DNA from: Candidatus Woesearchaeota archaeon
GTDB taxonomy: Archaea; Nanobdellota; Nanobdellia; Woesearchaeales; JAGVXP01
NCBI GenBank assembly: GCA_018303725.1
Contig: JAGVXP010000034.1
Location: 1 to 38,322 of the forward strand
Direction: 5' to 3'
DNA length: 38,322 bases
Part shown: in pieces, positions 22,317 to 28,566 of the stretch
Numbering within the stretch: position 1 is the stretch's first letter
Layout of the letters: the number at the start of each line of letters is the position of its first letter
Made by a program: the position numbers and the translations under genes
The notes under the pieces: model-generated
Database searches by the model: none
What the model was told of the DNA's origin: nothing
The model's input: the letters and a program-made list of their open reading frames with translations, nothing else

Positions 22317-22346
22317 GCAGCTTTTCTTTCCAAAAAGAAAAGCTGC
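22317..22346. repeat. Perfect 13-bp hairpin
   Basis: GCAGCTTTTCTTT (22317-22329) is exactly complementary to AAAGAAAAGCTGC (22334-22346) with a CCAA tetraloop. A T-rich run follows on the plus strand (from about 22357). No gene on that strand precedes it. Confidence 0.7.
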
Positions 22347-22523
22347 TTATAAACAAGTTAGTTTTTTATTCTTTTTAGTTTTATTGATCAATCTTACTTA
22401 TCTCTTATTTATTTATTCTTCTAATTTTTGGTCAATTAGTTTTATAATCTTCCTAAAATTTTTAACCATATCAAATAATCATATTTTTATTGTTTTTCTT
22501 AAAATTTTCCCCATTCTCGTAAC

Positions 22524-22660
22524 ATTCCCATCATATTCCCAATACTATCCCACAATAGTCCTACTATTTAAACTTTTCTCTTCCAACAATAGTCCCAATA
22601 TAGTCCTATAACATTCCCAAAATAGTCCCAAAAAACGAAATATTTATATAGGTTGGGACT
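22524..22660 (+). promoter_or_regulatory. Helically phased array of A(T/G)TCCCA operator boxes before a TATA box
   Basis: Boxes begin at 22524 (ATTCCCA), 22535 (ATTCCCA), 22546 (TATCCCA), 22557 (AGTCCTA), then, after a degenerate interval of 34 bp, 22591 (AGTCCCA), 22602 (AGTCCTA), 22613 (ATTCCCA) and 22624 (AGTCCCA). The spacing is exactly 11 bp within each block of four. The TATA box TATTTATATA follows at 22641-22650, then a reversed copy TGGGACT at 22654-22660, and the ATG of the coiled-coil gene at 22676. All boxes fall on about one face of the helix, pointing to cooperative binding of an oligomeric regulator. Confidence 0.8.
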
Positions 22661-22675
22661 AACAATAACACTAAA

Positions 22676-23338
22676 ATGATATTTTTCTTAAGAAAAAAAC
22701 AAAAAACAGAATTACAGTTAGCCAGTCTTAGGAATATATTAGCAGCTTCTTTTGCTAATGTTAGAAGGGACACAAACACAATATTCCAATGGCTTAACTT
22801 CCTATACCAGCAAAACATGGAGCAGCAGCAGACAATAGCCAATCTGGATAGCGAGCTATCAAAAATACCAAAAGACAAGGAAGACTTCAAAAGGATCATA
22901 GATGATATCTACTCCTTTGAGGACATCTCATCCAGGATAGACAGTCTCAACATGAGACTAGACCAACTTTCTCGACGAGATATAGTCCCAGCTGGGACTG
23001 AGACTGGGACTCTGCCAGCTACCCATAAGCGCTTAGAAGAGCTCCATAATAGGCTTGAAAAACTGGAAGAAAAGAAGCAGACAATAAAGGAAAAATTAAT
23101 GAAAAAGATAACAAGAAATTCAAAAGAATATGCCAAAACCATCATACTTTCCTACATCAAAAAATACGAAAAAATATCAGCTTTGCAGCTAAAAGAAATG
23201 CTGGTTGATGAGCAGGCTTTATGCTCAAAGAGCTCATTTTACAGGCTCTTGGAAGAGATCGAATCTTTAGGGGATATAGCTGTAATAAAAAAAGGCAAAG
23301 AGAAACATTATATTTCAAAAATCTCAAAAACCACATAG
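22676..23338 (+). CDS. Coiled-coil protein with C-terminal winged-helix-like domain
   Basis: The 220-aa protein has a basic N-terminus (FFLRKKQKTE), a long helical region (about 12-155) with coiled-coil heptads (HKRLEELHNRLEKLEEKKQT), and a C-terminal helix-turn-helix-like domain (about 156-215: TIILSYIKKYEKISALQLKE, SSFYRLLEEIESLGDIAVIK) resembling archaeal winged helices. It is probably an oligomeric DNA-binding regulator. The 11-bp phased array ends 15 nt before its ATG, and three more boxes lie inside the gene (22984-23011), so autoregulation is likely but inferred. Its last codons and stop (TAG 23336) lie inside a palindromic element. Confidence 0.75.
   Translation: MIFFLRKKQKTELQLASLRNILAASFANVRRDTNTIFQWLNFLYQQNMEQQQTIANLDSELSKIPKDKEDFKRIIDDIYSFEDISSRIDSLNMRLDQLSRRDIVPAGTETGTLPATHKRLEELHNRLEKLEEKKQTIKEKLMKKITRNSKEYAKTIILSYIKKYEKISALQLKEMLVDEQALCSKSSFYRLLEEIESLGDIAVIKKGKEKHYISKISKTT
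22984..23011 (+). promoter_or_regulatory. Three A(T/G)TCCCA boxes inside the coiled-coil gene
   Basis: AGTCCCA (22984-22990), TGGGACT (22993-22999) and TGGGACT (23005-23011) lie within the linker encoding IVPAGTETGTLPA. The first two form a palindrome with a 2-bp gap; the last two are 12 bp apart. Such density is not needed by the peptide sequence. Confidence 0.5.
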
Positions 23339-23383
23339 TGGTTTTTGATGATGCTCAGAGACAAAGTTTTTTGTCTTTGACAT
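23324..23383. repeat. Double-hairpin palindromic element 3, overlapping a stop codon
   Basis: TCAAAAACCAC (23324-23334)/GTGGTTTTTGA (23338-23348), loop ATA; TGATGC linker; TCAGAGACAAA (23355-23365)/TTTGTCTTTGA (23370-23380) with one G-T pair; TGACA end (23378-23382). The element supplies the last residues (SKTT) and stop codon of the coiled-coil gene. Confidence 0.75.
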
Positions 23384-23462
23384 CGCTAAAAAGATATAAC
23401 CTTTTCAAAACAACAAACTATTTAAATAACCTCATTTCTATTTTTTATGGGGGTGTAATGTT

Positions 23463-24002
23463 ATGATCACACAAAAGAGGGAGCTATCTTCTAACGATAA
23501 CTCTATATACAGGATTAAGAGGTTTATTGACGAGGTTAACGAGCAATTTGAGGATCATTTGCAGGCAATTAACGAAAATACAAATGAAATAGAGTCCAAT
23601 TACGAGCTTTTATCAGACTTAAACAACAAAATAGACAAAATAAGCGAAAGATTGGAAAAGATTGAGCTATTTTTGCATGAAAAAGCCAATTTTAACCTGG
23701 AAGAAAAGCAGGAATTTAGTATAGAGCCCCTAACAAAAAGGGAAAAAGAGGTTTTCTTGATACTTTACACATTAGAAGAAACAAAGGACTATGTTACCTA
23801 CCTCGATATAGCAAAGAGAACAGGCCTGACAGAAGACTTAGTATCTAGCTATATAAAAAGTTTGATAGATAAAGATATTCCTATACTAAAAAAATACATA
23901 AATGGAAAGGCCCATTTAAGGCTTAATGCTGCTTTTAAAACATTGCAGGCAAAGGAAAACATCCTGCAGATAGAGCAAAGAACAATAATAACTTCATTTT
24001 AA
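23463..24002 (+). CDS. Coiled-coil protein with HTH domain, second copy of the architecture
   Basis: The 179-aa protein has an N-terminal helical and coiled-coil half (IYRIKRFIDEVNEQFEDHLQ, NNKIDKISERLEKIELFLHE) and a C-terminal HTH, LTKREKEVFLILYTLEETKD then YLDIAKRTGLTEDLVSSYIK, which resembles LuxR/sigma-4-type or winged helices. The layout is the same as the gene at 22676, though the sequences differ. ATG 23463 is chosen because GGGGGTG (23449-23455) is 7 nt upstream; an ATG at 23458 reads straight into a stop. ATTTAAATAAC near 23420-23430 is the TATA box, so it has its own promoter. Probable DNA-binding regulator. Confidence 0.75.
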   Translation: MITQKRELSSNDNSIYRIKRFIDEVNEQFEDHLQAINENTNEIESNYELLSDLNNKIDKISERLEKIELFLHEKANFNLEEKQEFSIEPLTKREKEVFLILYTLEETKDYVTYLDIAKRTGLTEDLVSSYIKSLIDKDIPILKKYINGKAHLRLNAAFKTLQAKENILQIEQRTIITSF

Positions 24003-24029
24003 AACTTTTAAACTTTGCTTAAAAGTTTT
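24001..24029 (+). terminator. Perfect 11-bp hairpin at the end of the coiled-coil/HTH gene
   Basis: AAAACTTTTAA (24001-24011) pairs exactly with TTAAAAGTTTT (24019-24029) across a 7-nt loop and overlaps the stop codon (24000-24002). A T-rich tract follows. TTAAAAGTTTTATTT recurs near 24063-24077. Confidence 0.55.
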
Positions 24030-24147
24030 ATTTCTTTGATTTATCATAATCTATAATCAATGATTAAAAGTTTTATTTAATTAATTACAATATTGAAAAT
24101 AATTAAAAAAGAAAGGTTTTTATTTTGATTTTGATTACTTTATTAAA

Positions 24148-24345
24148 ATGGAACAAGAAAAACAGAGAAGGGGTAGCTTAGGAACACGACATTATTCAGA
24201 TATTGAAATTGTTCCATATGATCTTAATGGCCTAGGAAGGGGCAGATCACCAATTGATTTGAACCCAACTCAACAATTAAAGGAACACCCTGCACAAAAG
24301 GAACTCTACATAACTCACTCAATCACACCTCAAAAACAATCCTAG
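24148..24345 (+). CDS. Small polar hypothetical protein (65 aa)
   Basis: The frame starts MEQEKQRRGSLGTRHYSDI and is polar throughout, rich in Pro, Gln and Arg (LGRGRSPIDLNPTQQLKEHP), probably disordered. No domain or membrane segment is seen. A GTTTTTATTTTG TATA-like box about 30 nt upstream (near 24115-24126) suggests a leaderless mRNA. It lies between the coiled-coil/HTH gene and the recombinase gene, which has its own regulated promoter. Function unknown; coding status moderately supported by promoter position and amino-acid content. Confidence 0.5.
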   Translation: MEQEKQRRGSLGTRHYSDIEIVPYDLNGLGRGRSPIDLNPTQQLKEHPAQKELYITHSITPQKQS

Positions 24346-24393
24346 AACTAAGGATTTTTCTCATTCTTCATACAAAAATTTCATACAACTATA

Positions 24394-24477
24394 AAACGCA
24401 ACATTTCTACTACTTCTATATCATTTTTAGCCTATTTTTCAGCTAAAACACAACATTTAAATACAAGTGTTGCGTTT
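24394..24477 (+). promoter_or_regulatory. Recombinase promoter with operator repeats around the TATA box
   Basis: AAACGCAACA occurs at 24394-24403, AAACACAACA at 24446-24455, and the inverse TGTTGCGTTT at 24468-24477. The last two flank TTTAAATA (24456-24463), the TATA box of the recombinase gene (ATG 24516). A protein bound across this inverted repeat would block TBP, so repression is likely. Confidence 0.6.
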
Positions 24478-24515
24478 ATTTTAGATATTTTCCATCAGAA
24501 AAAGAGGTTTTGTTA

Positions 24516-25169
24516 ATGGCTAAAAAATTCAATGAATATTATCTCAACTGGGATGAAATAAACCAAATCATAGCAGCTGCTAAAAATCTGAAAGAAAGCC
24601 TTGTTCTGAAGATATTAGCAAGAACAGGCATGCGTAGATTTGAGCTTTCTAAGCTTGAAGCTAAAGATGTTGATTTTGAAAGAAAAAGGCTTTTCATAAA
24701 AAAAGGTAAGGGAGCAACTGAAAAAGACCCAAAATCCAGGGCAGTTCCAATAGATGATGATACCCTACAGACCATCAAATTCTACTTAGGAAGCCGTAAA
24801 ACAGGCTTTCTCGTACAAAGCAATAAAAAGAGCCATGATGGCATATCCTTAAGCCAGATCAATAGGATAGTGTCTAATTGCGCTAAAAGAGCCAATGTCA
24901 AGAACCCCAATCCTAAGCTCAAGAACATGAACCCCCACATATTTCGCCATAGCTTCTCAAGGCTCAGCCTAGCAGCTGGAATTCCATTTAATATGGTCCA
25001 AAGAATAGCTGGCCATGCTGATGCTAGGACAACCCTACAGATGTATGGTGTTCCTTCTATAACAGATACGCAGCAGTTATATGATGAAAAGTTAGTGGAT
25101 AAGTTCCAAGAAAAATCAAAGAACAAAAGCAATGCCAAGCTGACTGATTTTACAGGTAAAAGTGAGTAA
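24516..25169 (+). CDS. Short tyrosine recombinase (XerC/D-like)
   Basis: The 217-aa protein is a tyrosine-recombinase catalytic domain. Visible active-site residues are R40 in ARTGMRRFEL, a basic beta-hairpin IKKGKGATEKDPKSR with the Lys, H141 and R144 in HIFRHS, H167 in GHAD and Y177 in TTLQMYG. It lacks the usual N-terminal SAM-like core-binding domain of about 90 residues (XerA/XerD are about 280-300 aa). ATG 24516 follows GAGGT (24505-24509); a TTG at 24510 is not needed. It could resolve chromosome dimers or move an element. No tRNA or clear att pair is beside it. Its TATA box is inside an inverted repeat. Confidence 0.9.
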   Translation: MAKKFNEYYLNWDEINQIIAAAKNLKESLVLKILARTGMRRFELSKLEAKDVDFERKRLFIKKGKGATEKDPKSRAVPIDDDTLQTIKFYLGSRKTGFLVQSNKKSHDGISLSQINRIVSNCAKRANVKNPNPKLKNMNPHIFRHSFSRLSLAAGIPFNMVQRIAGHADARTTLQMYGVPSITDTQQLYDEKLVDKFQEKSKNKSNAKLTDFTGKSE

Positions 25170-25511
25170 TTATTGTCAATAAAACGAATCTCGTAGTCCC
25201 TAACGAACTATCAAAAGTAGTACCTAAATTTTAATTCTTAAAATAATAAAAATTAACTTAAAAAATTCCTAAAAGAATACAACTAATATAATCAAAAATA
25301 TATGTTTTAGAATAACTATTTAATAAAATAGATTAAATAAAACATATTATAAAATAATCTTTATTAAACATATCTTAGAAAATATAAACACCAAAAAGTG
25401 AGAGCTAAAAACAGATTAGGCACCATTAATTTAGGAATAATTTTTATTTTATAAGCTCTATAAAGGCAAAATTTATCCATTTTAGCGTTTTATAACTATC
25501 AATAATAAAGT
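25170..25511. other. Very AT-rich non-coding region after the recombinase gene
   Basis: No coding frame is seen. ATATGTTTTA (25300-25309) and TAAAACATAT (25338-25347) form a perfect 10-bp inverted repeat enclosing CTATTT (25316-25321)/AAATAG (25326-25331). ATTAGGCACCAT (25415-25426) and GCTCTATAAAG (25455-25465) repeat motifs found at 20220-20231 and 20271-20281. The inverted repeat might be a recombination or protein-binding site. Confidence 0.45.
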
Positions 25512-25562
25512 TTTAGAAATTGAAAATTTCTAAACCGTTTAGAAAAGCAAAGCTTTTCTAAA
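25512..25562. repeat. Tandem double hairpin (palindromic element 4)
   Basis: TTTAGAAATT (25512-25521)/AATTTCTAAA (25525-25534), loop GAA, then CCG, then TTTAGAAAAGC (25538-25548)/GCTTTTCTAAA (25552-25562), loop AAA. Both are perfect. It has the two-hairpin, triloop plan of the other elements but different ends (TTTAGAAA). Confidence 0.75.
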
Positions 25563-25594
25563 AGTTTATATACAAGTTTAACAATAAAATTTAT

Positions 25595-25873
25595 ATGGAT
25601 TATCCCGAAGAAACAATAGCCATAAACAAGCAGGGAAAAAAAGAAGTGAGAGTTCTACAGGAAAAAGGCCAATACGTTAAATATAATTACCTAAATCTAG
25701 AAACAGGAAAGAAAACAACCAAATACAGCCTGATTTTGAAGAATGATAGTTCAAAAGAACACCTTATGGTAGTCCCATTGAAAACAGGGAAAAGCCTTGT
25801 TGTAGAGCAGAAGAAGGAACAAAGAGAATTAAAAATTCTCGATGAGAAAAAGAAAAAAACAGTTGAATTCTAG
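25595..25873 (+). CDS. Small basic hypothetical protein, probably all-beta
   Basis: The 92-aa protein starts MDYPEETIAINKQGKKEVRV and alternates short hydrophobic and charged stretches (YVKYNYLNLETGKKTTKYSL, LMVVPLKTGKSLVVEQKKEQ), suggesting a small beta-sheet or barrel with a lysine-rich C-terminus. No family is recognised. GTTTATATAC (25564-25573) is a TATA box 25 nt upstream, directly after palindromic element 4, so the mRNA is leaderless or nearly so. A structured 3' region follows at 25881-26007. Confidence 0.65.
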   Translation: MDYPEETIAINKQGKKEVRVLQEKGQYVKYNYLNLETGKKTTKYSLILKNDSSKEHLMVVPLKTGKSLVVEQKKEQRELKILDEKKKKTVEF

Positions 25874-25880
25874 AAAAATA

Positions 25881-26007
25881 TTACTGGGCTGTTCGCTTTG
25901 CTACACAAAACTCACAGTAAGGTCTGTATGCCCGCTATAATCTGGAAAATAAACAGGATTTAGGCGGGCTGGCCGACCTCCCGACAAAATTTTCGAAGAA
26001 AATTTTG
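25881..26007 (+). ncRNA. GC-richer multi-stem structure, possible ncRNA or structured 3' UTR
   Basis: TTACTG (25881-25886)/CAGTAA (25915-25920) form one stem. AGGTC (25920-25924)/GACCT (25975-25979) enclose GCCCGC (25930-25935)/GCGGGC (25964-25969), which extends through a 2x2 loop to AATC/GATT. Then comes CAAAATTTTC (25985-25994)/GAAAATTTTG (25998-26007), loop GAA. The region is far richer in G+C than its surroundings and has no ORF. It begins 8 nt after the stop of the 92-aa gene. It is not tRNA-like (no T-loop). Confidence 0.45.
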
Positions 26008-26050
26008 GCGATTATTATTAAAAATATTAATAAAAATAAGAAGAAAAATC

Positions 26051-26764
26051 TCAACCAACATAACTCAATTTCTTTTTCTCGCTGATCTCTTCAGCTTCTG
26101 CCGTTTTTGATAATAAACCCCTTAACTTATCCTCAAATTTCTCAGCCTGCTCTAACAAAGGCTTGTAATCAACCTCTAGGCCAAGATACTGGTCCAATAC
26201 CTTTATAATCTCAGCAGCAGCCTTGCTGTCAGGCAGATTGGAGTGTGTTTCCGAGAATATAGCAGAAATCTTGAGTTGGTCTTTTTTTAACAATAAAGCG
26301 CCTGTAACACCCATGATAATGCCTTCCTTTAACGGCTTTATTCCTATAGCCTCTAATTTATTTGCTTTTGTCTTATCATTGGAATAATAAAAAGCCTGTG
26401 TCTTGCCCTCTATAGTTGAAGATGAACCAACGCCCTCTAAGCTGATAACTTCCTTAGCATTTAACTGCTTTACCAATTTCACCAATATATCTGCAATTTG
26501 CCATTCATAACCAGTAGAAGCGGTTATGGCATGCAAAATTATAACATTATACTTCTTATCATAAAAAATGCCTAATGGCTCAACAACCTTGTTTTCATGT
26601 ATAGCTACCATTGCAGGCATATCTTCAAAAACTATCTTGCCAATCTGCTCTGTCTTCAAATGATATATCAAAAATTCAGAAGCAATTGTTCCTACAAGCC
26701 CAAAACCAGGAAAACCCTCTATAACTATGGGGTTTTTAGGTTTTTTCCATAATTTTATTTCCAT
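26051..26764 (-). CDS. PAC2-family protein (proteasome-assembly-chaperone-like)
   Basis: The 237-aa protein is a PAC2/COG2047 domain: IVIEGFPGFGLVGTIASEFL (13-32), HAITASTGYEWQIADILVKL, EVISLEGVGSS, GIIMGVTGALLL and the late conserved SETHSNLPDSKAAAEIIKVL. Archaeal relatives include PbaA/PbaB, which assist 20S proteasome assembly or link it to ATPases. The C-terminus (LSYVG) has Tyr third from the end, not the penultimate Tyr of an HbYX motif, so a direct proteasome-gating tail is doubtful. It lies 48 nt downstream of the 151-aa gene on the same strand, with a GAGAAC/GTTCTC hairpin (26800-26814) at the end of that gene. Confidence 0.9.
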   Translation of the reverse strand: MEIKLWKKPKNPIVIEGFPGFGLVGTIASEFLIYHLKTEQIGKIVFEDMPAMVAIHENKVVEPLGIFYDKKYNVIILHAITASTGYEWQIADILVKLVKQLNAKEVISLEGVGSSSTIEGKTQAFYYSNDKTKANKLEAIGIKPLKEGIIMGVTGALLLKKDQLKISAIFSETHSNLPDSKAAAEIIKVLDQYLGLEVDYKPLLEQAEKFEDKLRGLLSKTAEAEEISEKKKLSYVG

Positions 26765-26812
26765 CTTACCTCTTTTTTAGCTGTAAAAAAGATGGTCTCG
26801 AGAACTTTGTTC

Positions 26813-27268
26813 TCATTTATACCTCTTTTTTTTGATTTCCATTTGTTTTAGTGCTAACTCTCTTTTTAACTTCTCTTCTTTTCCTATCCTTTCTTTTAAA
26901 AGCTTTTGAGCTTTTGCTAATTCTGCCTCTCCAACGCGGCCTTTAACGCCAATCTCTGCTAATTCTTTCTTCTTTTTCTCGATATCAGCCTTTTTCTTGG
27001 TATAAAGGCTTGTTTTTTGCACCTCTAATAAGATATTGCATCCTGATAATAAATCCCTTGAAAACCTATTGCTTTCATCCCAGAATTGAGGCAATTGTTT
27101 CATAACACTTAATGGCAAAATTATAGATATGTTTCTCCCTCTGACAACATGATGAATTTGGATCTCAACGCCCTCTTCTGGAGCTAAACCATACCTTAGT
27201 TTATATTTGCAGATTTCAACCCTAGAGATATGTGACTTTGTTCTGAAAATTCTGTTGAATATGGACAT
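26813..27268 (-). CDS. Hypothetical protein with charged helical C-terminus
   Basis: The 151-aa protein has a mixed N-terminal domain of about 85 residues (CKYKLRYGLAPEEGVEIQIH, ISIILPLSVMKQLPQFWDES) and a lysine/glutamate-rich helical tail (91-151) likely to form a coiled coil. The family is not recognised. AGAGGTG lies 7 nt before the ATG on the minus strand and a TTTTATATAG TATA-like box near 27311-27320. It is upstream of the PAC2 gene and probably co-transcribed. Confidence 0.7.
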   Translation of the reverse strand: MSIFNRIFRTKSHISRVEICKYKLRYGLAPEEGVEIQIHHVVRGRNISIILPLSVMKQLPQFWDESNRFSRDLLSGCNILLEVQKTSLYTKKKADIEKKKKELAEIGVKGRVGEAELAKAQKLLKERIGKEEKLKRELALKQMEIKKKRYK

Positions 27269-27437
27269 TAAAACACCTCTTTCTAAATTGTCAACTTTTT
27301 TACTTCTATATAAAACTTTCTAAAATTATTATTCAATAAAAATAAAAAAATAATCCCAGCTTTTTGCATAAGACAATAACCAATATAAAAATTAAAAATT
27401 TATTGACAAAGAGTAATTCCAATACCTAAAAACCAAA

Positions 27438-27489
27438 AGATTTAAATATGTGTGTATACTTATATTACTTATCCAACACGTTGGTGATG
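27438..27489 (+). promoter_or_regulatory. VapBC promoter and palindromic operator
   Basis: TTTAAATA (27441-27448) is the TATA box. CCAACACGTTGG (27473-27484), CCAAC and GTTGG arms with a 2-bp centre, lies about where transcription starts, and GGTGATG (27483-27489) is the Shine-Dalgarno for ATG 27494. A palindrome overlapping the start of transcription is typical for toxin-antitoxin autoregulation. Confidence 0.6.
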
Positions 27490-27493
27490 AAAA

Positions 27494-27721
27494 ATGGTAA
27501 ATATGACTTTAGCAATACCTGAAGATTTGCATAAATTAATTAGGAGGCATAATGAAGTAAAATGGAGCGAAGTAGCTAGGAAAGCTATGTGGGAACACGC
27601 AAAAAGACTGGACATAATGGACAAGTTAGTCTCTAAAAGCAAGCTTACAGAAAAGCAAGCCGAAGAAATTGGAAACAAGCTAAAAAAAGAGATTGCCAAG
27701 AGACATGGTCTTGCAGGATGA
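27494..27721 (+). CDS. VapB-like ribbon-helix-helix antitoxin
   Basis: The 75-aa protein starts with a ribbon-helix-helix segment: strand VNMTLAIPEDL, helix HKLIRRHNEVKW and helix SEVARKAMWEHAKRLDI, followed by a charged C-terminal tail (TEKQAEEIGNKLKKEIAK) that would wrap and inhibit the toxin. It overlaps the PIN toxin start by four bases (ATGA), the usual VapBC coupling. It should repress its own promoter through the palindrome at 27473-27484. Confidence 0.88.
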   Translation: MVNMTLAIPEDLHKLIRRHNEVKWSEVARKAMWEHAKRLDIMDKLVSKSKLTEKQAEEIGNKLKKEIAKRHGLAG

Positions 27722-28116
27722 AGCTTGTGGTAGACACAAATAGAATCATTGCAGCCTTAGTTAGAGATGGTTCTTCTAGAGAGGTAATCACAAAGAATCA
27801 TACTTTTATTACTACTGATTTTTCAATTGAGGAAATAAATAAACACAAAAAGGAAATCTTAGACAAATCGGGAATGGATGAACCATCATTTGATTTGCTT
27901 ATTGCATTGTTATTTTATAATATTGAAATAGTTCCGTATTCTGAATATAAAGAGCATATAAAAGAAGCAAGAGATTTGATGAAAGAAAGGGACATAAAAG
28001 ATATTCCATTCTTGGCTTTAGCATTAGCAAAAAAGGCTGATGGAATTTGGAGTGATGATAGGGATTTTGAATCCCAAAATAAGATCAAGATTTTCAAAAC
28101 TAAAGATTTAATTTAA
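27718..28116 (+). CDS. VapC-like PIN-domain ribonuclease toxin
   Basis: The 132-aa PIN domain has the acidic active-site residues in their usual places: D6 in VVDTNRIIAAL, E39 in FSIEEI, D95 in DIKDIPFLALALAKKADG and D113/D114/D116 in WSDDRDF. These bind Mg2+ for RNA cleavage; VapC toxins often cut tRNA or rRNA. It is coupled to the RHH antitoxin by a four-base overlap. The branch with WSDDRDF and a KTKDLI end is common in archaea. Confidence 0.9.
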   Translation: MKLVVDTNRIIAALVRDGSSREVITKNHTFITTDFSIEEINKHKKEILDKSGMDEPSFDLLIALLFYNIEIVPYSEYKEHIKEARDLMKERDIKDIPFLALALAKKADGIWSDDRDFESQNKIKIFKTKDLI

Positions 28117-28194
28117 AATAAACTTACCTAAACAAAACAGAAAAGTTTATATATATTTCAGCTAATAGTAAACTAAAAAGAGGTGCGATAGGTT

Positions 28195-28566
28195 ATGGGA
28201 TGGGAAGGGCTAAAGTCCACAATAAGTCTTGGTCTTGGATTGCTTCTCTTTATTCTGGGAATAGTTCCTCTAATGCACAAGGTTAATATGATAGCCTGGA
28301 CAATTCCCGATATACCTGAAATTTTAATGCTTCTTCTGTTAGCAGCAGGAGGCGTTTACCTTGTCATAGATGGCTTTATGGAAGTCCCTATGATACCCTC
28401 AATGGGCTGGATAAGCATAGCAACAGGAATAATAGTCTCTTTACTGGCTATCTTAAAATTATTCGGAAAAACAGCAGGCCTTTTAGTCTTGGTTTCAGGC
28501 TTAGGAATAAACGTATTCTTCACAATAGTTGGCTTTTTGCTTGTAATTGGGGCTTTTATGTTTTAA
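28195..28566 (+). CDS. Small multi-spanning membrane protein
   Basis: The 123-aa protein has four to five hydrophobic segments (about 9-26, 42-62, 71-89, 92-121) and few charged residues, with no known motif. GAGGTGCG (about 28181-28188) is the Shine-Dalgarno and TTTATATATA (28146-28155) the TATA box. It is convergent with the next gene, overlapping by four bases. Function unknown. Confidence 0.7.
   Translation: MGWEGLKSTISLGLGLLLFILGIVPLMHKVNMIAWTIPDIPEILMLLLLAAGGVYLVIDGFMEVPMIPSMGWISIATGIIVSLLAILKLFGKTAGLLVLVSGLGINVFFTIVGFLLVIGAFMF

Larger units (their letters stand above)
22150..22523. other. AT-rich intergenic stretch before the operator array
   Basis: Apart from the double hairpin (22164-22217) and the perfect hairpin at 22317-22346, I see only AT-rich sequence with no coding frame on either strand. 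Confidence 0.5.

Noticed and set aside
20220-25480. An integrated mobile element bounded by the ATTAGGCACCAT repeats
   Set aside because: The interval contains the core genes rpoL and AMMECR1 and the METTL5-like methylase, there is no tRNA target, and the repeats also overlap a promoter. Kept only as a low-interest observation.
25881-26007. A tRNA gene in the GC-rich region
   Set aside because: There is no GTTCRANYC T-loop, no 7-bp acceptor stem and no anticodon arm of the right size.
26051-26764. HbYX proteasome-docking tail on the PAC2 protein
   Set aside because: The C-terminus is LSYVG; Tyr is third from the end, not penultimate.
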